DNA of 64,000 bases, from NCBI RefSeq assembly GCF_030272615.1, contig NC_081412.1, forward strand, positions 345,521,870 to 345,585,869, in the 5' to 3' direction. The notes below the pieces were generated by a model. That model was not told where the DNA came from, made no database searches, and saw only the letters and a list, made by a program, of their open reading frames with translations. The position numbers were made by a program, and so were the translations under genes. This document shows, piece after piece, positions 45,198 through 54,341 of the stretch; within the stretch, counting starts at the first letter, position 1; every line of letters begins with the position of its first letter. Origin of the DNA: Cryptomeria japonica. Lineage: Eukaryota > Streptophyta > Pinopsida > Cupressales > Cupressaceae.

Positions 45198-45252
45198 AAG
45201 AAGAAACTGCCAACCTGTGAGTTTTTTCATTGTCGATTTTAAGCGATTGAAG

Positions 45253-45940
45253 ATGGCTAATAGAGAAAGAAATCCTTTGACAAAAAAATTCAGACAATCA
45301 TTCAAACATCCTAAGTTTGAGCCTTTGCTGAATGTAATGGATGTGAGCAGTATGCTTTATGCTTTCGGAAAACAACTGGAATCTCGGTATCAGATAAAGG
45401 GAGTTCCTCTTGACAGATTGAAAGAAGTGGAAATGTGGTTAGCAATTTCAGACCAATCAGATTGTGAGATTTTGAAATGCTCAATGAAAACACCATTGAT
45501 TGCATTAGTCCAGTCCCAAATTATGAGGCCTTCAGATAAGACGTGAGACTTGTAGTCACCACTTGTCTCAATGAAATTATGAGAATATCAGCTCCTGAAG
45601 CACCCTACAATGATGACATAATGAGGTAGATATTATAGCTAATTATTGAAAGATCTTATGGGTTAGATGATATTAAAAACCCTTCTTTTGGTAAGAGGAT
45701 TAAGATTTTAGAATTGATGGCAAAGGTCAGATCATATGTTCTCTTGATTGATTTAGTTTGTTCAGTGAGGATCATGAAGGAACTATTTCTGCTTGTATGA
45801 GAACCATTATGGCCTATATTATTAATGAAAGTGAGGCTATCGCCCAGCCCATCTTATCCATGTTATTGGCTGTTATGAGGCAAGAACAGGTTACTTCTTC
45901 AGCTACATATGAATTGGGTATCCATGTTGTTCTCTAGTTT
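45253..45940 (+). pseudogene. PDS5-like: Captured PDS5 fragment (cohesin regulator), intronless
   Basis: Where gag is expected, about 55 bp after the primer site, the frames encode the N-terminal HEAT-repeat part of a plant PDS5 protein. PDS5 binds cohesin and controls sister-chromatid cohesion in the nucleus. Visible blocks in order: LKEVEMWLAISDQSD, CLNEIMRISAPEAPYNDD (a PDS5 hallmark), KRIKILELMAKVRSYVLLIDL and TIMAYIINESEAIAQPIL. The first frame (45217-45546) ends after SDKT because one base is missing at about 45539; the next frame has two TAG codons (45627, 45636) at Gln positions; a further shift follows near 45795. The fragment is continuous over several hundred codons without introns, so it came from mRNA. 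It stops matching near 45940. The first ~30 codons from ATG 45253 are not clearly PDS5. Confidence 0.8.
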
Positions 45941-46640
45941 GGCTTGCCTTCTTGTTGTGTTGCACACACACACCCTGTCTTCAACATGGACCCCCCTTTG
46001 TTTTGCTTGCTCTGCTGGGATTTTTTAGCAATTCTTTCCTAGAGGGAGAGAGGCCTTGCATCCAAGTCTGAGTCTTTAATCATGCCATATCCTTTCAAGC
46101 ATAGAGAGAATCAGAATAAGCAGAATAGGGCTCCAATCTGAATAGCCCTGAAAGAGTCATTTAAGATTTGGGCATTGAACCATTAAGGCATTGAGAATTT
46201 TCATTAGGACTATCTTGGGACTACTTATCTTGCACCCTAGGAGCGAGGAAGCATCAGGAATGGAGTACGGGGTGAAGTTTAAACCTGAGAAGAACAAAGT
46301 GAATGAAGAGAGGGTGGAGAAAAATGGAGTTGAGAACTAGGATTTAAGGATCATAAAGAGGTAAGGATACAAACCTACAGGCCTGAATTAAGCTCAAGAC
46401 CTGCCTCTTACAAGAGTTTGGATTATTCAAGGAAGGACATCAGCAGAGAACAAGCTTAGACATGGACAAACTCAACAAGGAGCACATGACTAGGTAAACA
46501 TAAGCTCAGCTTTAAAAGGGATTCAATGATAACACTTACATAGAAAGTCTAAACCCTGTCTTAAGACTCTAACCTCACTAAGCACCTAGCAAACTCGGCA
46601 GCAGCAGTGTTTTGAGTAATCCCCAAAGTCTAAGTCCCAT
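45941..46640. other. Unclassified DNA after the PDS5 fragment
   Basis: A CACACACA run (about 45965) and purine-rich DNA (GAGGGAGAGAGG at about 46038). No frame, LTR or polypurine boundary could be placed. It may be interior DNA of element E or flank. Confidence 0.35.
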
Positions 46641-47610
46641 CTAAAATGCATCATGATCTGAAATTCGGACCTAGGATGCAAATCAAGATTAAGCTTAATC
46701 CCTAAATTTCTCCTAGAACCGAATTTGTCCCTCAAGTTGGAGTTTTTCTCCCTCAAGTTCGGTATTTGCAATAAAATCAGGAATAACTCTTTAATCCCAA
46801 AAGACTTCGAAACACCGAATTTCACCCCTTAATTGATAAATTTGGTATTGTAGTCAAATTAGGAATAACTGCTATTCCTAAAAGTTTCCTAGAACTGAAT
46901 TTGTTCCCAATACTTGAGTTCTTGCTCCCAAAGTCAGTACTTGCAGTCAAATCAAGATAAGAATTAATCCTATATTCTTTCCAAGTCCGATTTTGTAGCT
47001 CTATAGTGATTCCAAATCTGAGTCTTAAGTTTTGGCATTCTTTCAATTCCCAAATGTTCAATCCATACTCCAAGTTTGAGTTGGAATTCCTTGAGCAAAG
47101 GTCATCTTCCATCTTCCCAAAATCAACCTTATTTCACAAGGCAAACACTTTGCAAATCTAAAACTTGGACCAAGCACCAAAACCAGGATTAAGTTTAATC
47201 CTAAAAAGTTTCCTAGTACCAAGTTTCAGCTCAAGTATGCCCCTTCACGGTTAAATTTGGTGGTTGAACACAAAATAGGAATAAGTCTCCATTCCCAAAA
47301 TCTTTCCCAACACCAAATTCTGCCCCTTCATTCTGCAAATTCAGTACTAGCATCAGGAATAAGCTAAATCCTAAAACCCTTCCATGTACCGAGTTTACCC
47401 TCAAATTTGAAGTTTTCATACCCAAATTTGGTAATTGCAGTCAGAATAGGAATAAGTGGTATTCCTAAAAGGTTTCCTTGCGCCAAATTCTGCCCCATAA
47501 CCTGAGTTCCACTTCCAAATATGGCCGATAGCACACAAAGGACGAATAAAGTACTAATCCTGAAACTTGTCAACTCCGAGTTTGATCCAGAATCTTGTCT
47601 GCCTTCCACA
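46640..47610. repeat. Degenerate minisatellite, ~85-95-bp unit
   Basis: About ten diverged copies of a unit with CCGAATTT-x-CCC-TCAAG-TT, then GGTATTTGCAGTCAAATCAGGAATAA, then ATTCCTAAAAGTTTCCTAG. Clear units begin at about 46718, 46813, 46893, 47310, 47388 and 47481. The minus-strand frames over it (FGSRRNLGIKL, FSSRKLLGIAV) simply follow the repeat and are not taken as genes. Confidence 0.7.
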
Positions 47611-48013
47611 GTCCGAGTTTTGGTCTAAATCATCATGAAGATCCTAGAAGTTGTCTTAGGTCCAAGTTGCACACAACAACCAATCTATTAGCAGCATACT
47701 GAGACAATGGATTAAAGACTGAAAATTCAAAAGGGCATTCTATGTGTCTTGATTCCTAAATATGTTCCACAGTTCAAGGTTAGGACAGAATTCACGGAAC
47801 AGCAAAGTGCAAGTCAATTGGTTCAAGTTTCATGGCCCTTTTTCAATTTTGAGAGGTCAGAGCACATGATCTTCTTAAGGCTAAAATCAAGTTCAATGAC
47901 CTAGTCAATCAACCAAGTGGAGAGTCTCCAATTGAAATTCTAAATGCTAAAGGGCTACGAATGCAAGCCTTGTCCATGAATTACATTGCCATCAAAATGA
48001 GATCCTTCCGAAA
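47611..48013. other. No recognisable feature
   Basis: Mixed DNA between the minisatellite and a short open frame; no motif recognised. Confidence 0.35.
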
Positions 48014-48382
48014 ATGAGGCAGCTGAGTGGTGAAGTCCAATTAAGTGTGCTTAAAAAGGGAAATGAGAAAACGAATTCAATCGTGGGTCAAATAGGAAGG
48101 GCATTTGAAGTACTAGCCCTAGAAACCCTTGAGATAATAAAGTTTTTTTGTCCTTGCAGATCCATACCACCAATGGAGCAACAAGAGGGGAAATCCAGAA
48201 CACAAGTTGAAGATATGATTGTGATAAAGCAAAAGGAGCTAGGACGAATGACATCTCAAAGGAGAGCTAAGGAAGATGAATCATTCAGAGAAGCCAATAA
48301 TCTGAAGACTTCCAGATATTGTTTCCAGGTGTGCTACAAGATTATTGAGTTGAAATGGAGAAGGAGAAGATCAAAATTCTGA
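48014..48382 (+). pseudogene. Short hydrophilic frame, family unknown
   Basis: A 122-codon frame, Lys/Glu/Arg-rich in its second half (VIKQKELGRMTSQRRAKEDE). After the stop, another frame to about 48497 continues with similar charged composition (KIESNMLTKMTLMEQS, VNEEHVEEPVMK). It lies upstream of a purine tract and LTR-like DNA, so it may be the 3' end of a retroelement interior. No family recognised. Confidence 0.3.
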
Positions 48383-48497
48383 AGATGATGTCTTCCTAAG
48401 GAAGATTGAGAGTAACATGCTCACAAAAATGACTTTGATGGAGCAATCTACAAACGTTGTCAATGAAGAACATGTGGAAGAGCCAGTGATGAAGTAG

Positions 48498-49640
48498 TGG
48501 GGATCACTATTCAGTGATTGATTCTAGAGAGATGCTGCAATGAAACATACAGAAACAGAAAGTTGACAGCTGGATATGAGTTGAAAATGATTTATTGTAA
48601 AAAGGGGATTAATTTATTGTAAAATAATAATATTTAGGCTAAATTAAAGCAATATTATAAAGCCAAATATTATTATTATCCCAAGAAGGTTAGTTATTTA
48701 TGTAGTTGGCAATTTTGTCCTTTTGTGTCAAAATGTTGTTATTTTGCCTTGGAAGGCATGTAACTTTCGCCCTGTAGTGGGTTGTTAGAGGGTGGTTAAG
48801 ATTTAGTATAAATTATTAAATGAGGTTGTCTAGGGTTTCTAGAAGGTAGATTTGGGCTATTGAATGGATTAAATCCTGGCCAATGATGTAAAATGTAATA
48901 TCTATAAAAGGCTTGTGCCTCTCTCAATTGAGAAGGATAATTAGAACTAGATTAGAGAGAGCAGCAGCCAACAAGTAGATTTAGAAGTAGAATAGGAATT
49001 GCTAAACAAAGATTGTTGTACCAGCAGATGAAGCAAATGAATAAAGCATTGAAGTATCGTGTTTTACCAGCTGTCTTCACCTAATTGAATGGTTTCTTTC
49101 ATCAAGTTATTTAAAGTTCATTGATTCTAATGGTGAAGTGTGAGGATATTTGATCGAGTTTTGGTTCATACCATTGGGGATTTGTTGATCGTAAGTCTCT
49201 GTGCGTGGTTAGTCTGAGTCTATTATTGCTATTAGTTTAATTGTGGATGTTTATTTGAGTTGCACCAGAATTGGGTACTTAATGCATGTCCATGATCTGA
49301 AAATCTTTTATTTCTTTGGAGATTGCACTATTCTTGTGGCATTGTGGGTTTATTTCTGGTTAAGCAGGAATCAGTGGTTAAGCAGGAATCAGTGGTTAAG
49401 CAGGAATCAGTTTTATGTGAGAAATATATCTATCTGCAACATCAGCCATTACTATCATTGTCCCTAGATTCTCTAAACCCTATATCTTTGCTCTTTATTT
49501 AACCAGTTTGAGAATCGAAGCGTCAATTAGATCGCCATATCAGATGCAAACTAGCTTGTTAGATGCGCAAATCCCTTTGTGATTACCAGCAAATCAAATC
49601 ATCATTGAGTTATCTTAAGTATAGACAAGACCTGACATTT
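48498..49640 (+). mobile_element. LTR-like region with TATA and polyadenylation words
   Basis: A GTAGTGGGGATCAC purine tract (about 48494-48507) is followed by AT-rich DNA, a TATA box (CTATAAAAGG, about 48902), and AATAAAGC at about 49040, in the order expected of an LTR. Start and end are not fixed and no partner copy is present. Confidence 0.4.
49358..49411 (+). repeat. 18-bp unit, three perfect tandem copies
   Basis: GGTTAAGCAGGAATCAGT repeats exactly at 49358, 49376 and 49394. In one frame it encodes WLSRNQ repeats, within a 74-codon frame that has no other support. Confidence 0.9.
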
Positions 49641-50338
49641 GGAACCTTGAGGTCATCTCATTTGATCAAGTCTTACAGCATATGAGATTTCCTTATTCAA
49701 GAGAGAATAGGATATACTCTGTATATTTTATTCTGTGTTGAGAGAAGTGCAAACTTCCCCATCAACACTTCTTTCTGCAAAATACTGACTTGTTTCCTAT
49801 TGTTTTACAATAACTTCCTCATGCACCTTTGTCCTCATGATTTCTCTCAATGATCCTGGTTCATCTACACTAGGTTTATTATCTTTGATTTTTGCCTACA
49901 CCGGTTGGTTTAAGCAATCAGGTTCTCTTTTGGTCATTGTGACTACATATGGCCTCTCAATTTTTGCCTTGTTAGTTCACTTATAGACTATCACTAGTCA
50001 GCAATGATTTTCCATGAAATTGAATATCCCTCCTACTTGATTTGGCCATGTCAAGTTAGAAATCTGCAAATTCATAAAATAATCTGAAATATAATTCTGA
50101 ACATTAGTTTGAAAACATTTGTCTGAGTTACTATTCTGATCCCATACTCTAAAATCTTGAATCCAAACAAATATTAATCTAGATACTCTATTCTATATAG
50201 AATCAACACAAGCATTGGTCTTAGATCATTAATCCAAGGATGTTGCCTTGCATTGTAATCTGAATGAAGCATTTAGCATGATATTTTTTTTAACTAAAGT
50301 AATTGTCAGTCAGAATGTATAATATAGTCAAGCCAAAA
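49641..50338. other. No recognisable feature
   Basis: AT-rich flank of element F without motifs I can place. Confidence 0.4.
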
Positions 50339-50343
50339 CTTAT
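50339..50343. other. Target-site duplication of element F, left
   Basis: CTTAT, repeated at 62077-62081. Confidence 0.9.
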
Positions 50344-50654
50344 TGTAGACACCCAAAAATGGTCAACGCTTGCGAGGTCATACTTTAACATTTGCGCATT
50401 GCCTCATTTTAGGTTTTTGCGTCGCATTAACATTTCTCCTATGTCACGCACTTGGTCTTTATCATTTGCGAGCATCGAGTCATTCTTCTACATTCTTCAA
50501 TCATCTCGTCCTCAAATTTGGTCTTGTCAACAACACTATCCAGTCATGATTTGGATCAATCTTATCATCAATCCTGTCAATCTTACCAATCGTATCATCA
50601 ATCTTATCATTTTGGACATCGTCAATCCTAATTAGGGTTTTGTCCTCTTTTCAA

Positions 50655-50850
50655 TCTTGTCATCATGCGATCGATTTGTCATCGATCGTTGTCATTGTTC
50701 GATCTTGTCATCTTGCGATCGATTTGTCATCGATTGTGGTCATTATCTTGTCATCTTGCAATCCATTTTGTTGTCGATCCTTGTCCTCTTGTCGATTTTG
50801 TCATTTTACGACCAATTTGTCATCGATCGTTATCTATCTCAATTATGTCA
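50655..50850 (+). repeat. Tandem repeat in LTR of F (5' copy)
   Basis: CTTGTCATCNTGCGATCGAT units start at about 50661, 50705 and 50749, followed by a weaker fourth. The frames of up to 129 codons over it arise from the repeat and are not genes. The same array is at 60863-61058. Confidence 0.75.
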
Positions 50851-51498
50851 ATTTGGATCAATTTGTTATTGTTCCTCGTCAATTGGCGCATTTTCTCGAA
50901 TCAAATCATTTTGTCGCATTGGTCATTTATCAAAATCAAATCATGACATTAATTATCTTTAATCAAGACCTAATTGTCATTTTCGCATTTCTAATTCGTC
51001 TTCTAGGGTTTTATGATTTAGTCATTTAACCTAATTCGCCATTTCTTCCTCTAGGATTACTAAATTACTTGTTAATCCTAAGTTTTCTTATTACAATTAA
51101 ATCTTTATTTAATTGGCTAATTATTCTTCTTTGTGAATTGATTAATAAATGAAAAATTATTAATTAATTCACTAATTCACTAAATCCTATTTTTCATCAA
51201 TTTCTAATTCCAATTTCCTAATTGGTCATCAATTTCAATTTCCTAATTTTCAAATTTCTAATTCTTTTTCCCTCCTATTTCATCTCCTAATTCTATGGGA
51301 GTGGCATTTCAATTTGTCATGAAATTGTCATAATTGATAATCAATCAATTTTGACATAAAATGTGTCATAATTTGTCATCAAATTGTCAATCAATCAAAT
51401 TGTGCATGGAAAGTGCATAATTTGTCATAATTTGTCATATTGATTTGCAATTTCCATTTGAATTGCATCATGCCAATCTTGTCACTTCTCCAATTTCT

Positions 51499-51509
51499 CT
51501 ATAAATTGG
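51499..51509 (+). promoter_or_regulatory. TATA box of element F (5' LTR)
   Basis: CTATAAATTGG, with an identical copy at 61707-61717 in the 3' LTR. Confidence 0.55.
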
Positions 51510-51873
51510 ATAATTTTTCTTCAATCAACCCCTTCAATTACTTCTTGAAATCCGAATTGCTGTCAAACTATCAAATTTTAGTTCTAGTACTCTTGAGCTT
51601 TTTGCTTTCAATTGTGTGAGCACTTGTAGGTGAGATCCACAAAACTATTGAAGAGGAAAGAACAACAATGGAGCCGCATGGAAGGAGTATTCAATCTTGA
51701 ATCTGGTTTGCTTAATGTTTTCTTTTGAATGCTTTGTTTCCATACCTCTATTGAATGTGCATTGTGATTAGGTTCATTGCAATGAGTATTTCTTTGATTG
51801 AGTTATTCATGTCTTGTGTTTTGATTTGATCTACTTATCTTTTGATGAATCCTAATTTCTACGCTACATTAAC

Positions 51874-51888
51874 TGGTGAACCTGACGT
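51874..51888 (+). other. Probable primer-binding site of F
   Basis: TGGTGAACCTGACGT, five bases after the LTR. TGG is the complement of the tRNA CCA end. It is not the common Met, Asp or Lys primer word and I cannot name the tRNA. Confidence 0.5.
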
Positions 51889-51982
51889 GAAATACTAACC
51901 TTCTAACCATCTTACTGTGTTTTGGAGTGCTTCTAAGCTGATTTGCAGGTCAAAAAACTCAAAAACAGGGCCGTGCAGTGCA

Positions 51983-52119
51983 TTCTGGACACTTCTGCGC
52001 TTGTGTGAAGCATCTTGCGCCTGTGTTGAAAAGTCTTGCGCCTGTGTTAAGACATTCTGCGCTTGTGTCAGACATCTTGCGCCTGTGTCATGACTTCTGC
52101 GCCTGTGTAAAGTCCAGAA
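51983..52119 (+). repeat. Six copies of TGCGCYTGTGT, bracketed by inverted repeat
   Basis: Copies start at 51996, 52016, 52037, 52058, 52078 and 52098, so the spacing is 20, 21, 21, 20 and 20 bp, about two DNA turns. The linkers vary (GAAGCATCT, TGAAAAGTCT, TAAGACATTC). The array is enclosed by TTCTGGAC (51983-51990) and GTCCAGAA (52112-52119). It lies ~115 bp after the 5' LTR, where packaging and dimer signals of retroelement RNA are usually found. The same 11-mer returns in mirrored form at 59910-60018. Confidence 0.9.
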
Positions 52120-53635
52120 CAGAGGTGAAAAATGCAGTTTTTACTTGAAAAATTTTATATGTTTTAGTAAATTGCAATTTTGAGGGTCTTCGGTGCATTT
52201 CTGGACAAATATGGTGCCCGTAAACATGATGAGACATCATTGATGTTTCCGAAATTTGGTTCTAGATTATTTGAATACCTTTCCAACGCATCAAACGGTT
52301 TGTAATTTGGAGCTAGGATGAGAAAGTTATGCCTTCTCGAAGTGGACTGAAATTTTGATAGTTTTCATAAATCAGATCATCTGTGTTTTGGATTTTGGTA
52401 CTAATTGTTGGTGCAGGATCTTGGCGTACGCATGACAAAGACTAAAAATCAAATTACTAACGTGTGTTATGCAGATTCGATGGTCAAAGACTACAAATTA
52501 AACTTCTGACATGTGTTTTGCAGGTTGCCTTGGAGAAATAACCAAATTGTGTGTTTGAGTTTTCTAATTAGGCACTTAGTGATTTTTTTAAATAGGTTGG
52601 AAATGAACCCTTGTTTGCTTTGTTTTCTAAGTATGACATTGGAGTAGGAGAGTATGCTCTCATCCTTTATAGGGTGATCAGAAATCCAGATCTTCAATAC
52701 CATGCTTGTGTTGTTGATTGTTTGTCTCCATTAGAGGGCCTGCCTTCCCGACCACTTTGCTTTAGCAAGCGAGTGATAATCGTGAGAAGGGAACGACCCA
52801 AAGTGAGTACGGCTAGAATTCCTTGGCATTCTAACTCACTATAAAAAAATACCCGATCAGCGAAAGCTTTGAAGGAAGTGTTACGTGGGAATTGTAGTTA
52901 CTTGGGAAGTGATGCCCCTTGAAACTCTTTCTCATATCAACATCTAAGTAGGGCCTCTTGGTCTAAATCGCGCTTGCGTGACTACATTTGTTGGTATCTT
53001 GATGGGCTTAATGTCTCAATCATGCTTGCATGACATCAAGGAGTAATGCTTAACAGAAATCCTTACTACATACCTTGTTTTTAGAGGCCAAAAACCCTTC
53101 TAGTTGCTTGAGAAGGACAAATTCGGATACTTGGAAGAGATACTAAGTTCGCCATGGGGAGATTCCATGGGGACTGATGCTTGGCTGCCCTGAGAAGTGA
53201 GTGCCGTGGAGGGGAGCCCGTGGGGTCAAGCATCTATGTATTCTCCTTGAATCCCATAATGAGTCTACCTCTCAAGTACCTAATGTCTTTGCCTACCCTA
53301 GGGAATGTGGAAATGAGCATGATTGTCTTGAGTCTAAGTTATAACATCTTGTATTCTTTGATTGTCAAAAGTTGAATGTTATCCCATTTCAAAAGCAAAA
53401 CACATTGATATAACATAAGATCAAACACCAAAGACATTCATCCAACAAACATTCAACAAGATTCAAAGATCATACTTCAAGCATGGTTGTCCAACATTGG
53501 TCAAAAACTTGTCTCAACTCTTATGTCACTTGCATTTAGGTTCATCCTAGTTTGCATTTTGCAAGTTCATTATCAAGTATCAAAGTTAGGATTCACCTAA
53601 GTCATACTTCTTTTGCATATCAATAAAAGTCATCC
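52120..53635 (+). other. 5' leader of element F, no gene
   Basis: Long untranslated leader with scattered short frames only (longest 77 codons at 52611-52844). One patch at 52720-52850 is GC-richer and reads partly open, but I see no known motif. No gag start is found before 54342. Confidence 0.5.
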
Positions 53636-53930
53636 ATTTGCATATGTCCTCTTGCATAAGAGTAATATCATTTCATAATTAAACCCTAGGTTTCATCTTA
53701 GGTGGACATTGTCATACATTGGCATTTGCATATCTCAAGTCTCTTCATTAAGCCTAAGTCATTGTCATATCATAATAAGATCATTTGCATATGTCCTCTT
53801 GCATAAGAGCAATATCATTTCATAATTAAACCTTAGGTTTCATCTTAGGTGGACATTGTCATACATTTGCATTTGCATATCCCAAGTCTCTTCATTAAAC
53901 CTAAGTCTTTATCATATCATATTAAGATCA
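53636..53930 (+). repeat. 147-bp tandem duplication in leader of F
   Basis: Two copies (from 53636 and 53783) share GCATATGTCCTCTTGCATAAG, CTAGGTTTCATCTTAGGTGG (with changes) and CAAGTCTCTTCATTAA. Differences are few and mostly C/T. Confidence 0.85.
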
Positions 53931-54341
53931 TTTGCATATTAATTATCCTTTTGCATATAGTATCAAACCTAGGTCTTGTCATACTTGAGCAATCCAAATC
54001 TTTGGTAAACCCTAAGTCATTGTTAAGAAGTCTAGACCTCATCAAGTCTTTTGTCCTGTTTGTCATCAATATCATTTCGTCAAACCTAGCTTAGTATCCA
54101 AGCATATAGGTGAGACATTGTCAATTTGTCCTTTTGTCACTTGGTCCTTTTGTCCTTTGAGGTCTAGGTATCATTTCAATTTCCTAAGGGTCTCTTTTAG
54201 ATTTGCATTCAAAAGTTTGTCAAAATCTTCAAAAACAACCAAAAACATAGATTGCATTTTCATATATTTAGTTTGCATTTAGTTACATATCATATATTGT
54301 CTTTGAAAAATTCCAAAAAAAATTGCATTTGCATAAGTGAC

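Larger units (their letters stand above)
50344..51868 (+). mobile_element. 5' LTR of element F
   Basis: 1525 bp. A TATA box (CTATAAATTGG) lies at 51499-51509, so the transcript should start around 51.53 kb. In 50655-50850 three to four copies of a ~45-bp word set (CTTGTCATC, TGCGATCGATTTGTCATCG) occur in tandem. The offset to the 3' copy is exactly 10208 bp throughout. Confidence 0.95.

Noticed and set aside
45187-45940. Possibility that the PDS5 stretch is a live gene exon set
   Set aside because: It has a one-base loss, two in-frame TAG codons and a further shift, no introns, and lies directly after an LTR primer site.
50640-51029. Frames of 93-129 codons repeated at 60848-61237
   Set aside because: They lie inside the two LTRs of F, come from a tandem repeat of TTGTCATCGATCG-type words, and exist in several overlapping phases; no sign of a real protein.
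51996-52108. CRISPR-like reading of the TGCGCYTGTGT array
   Set aside because: Eleven-base motifs with 9-10-base linkers in a plant retroelement do not fit a CRISPR array; direct and inverted use of the motif also speaks against it.
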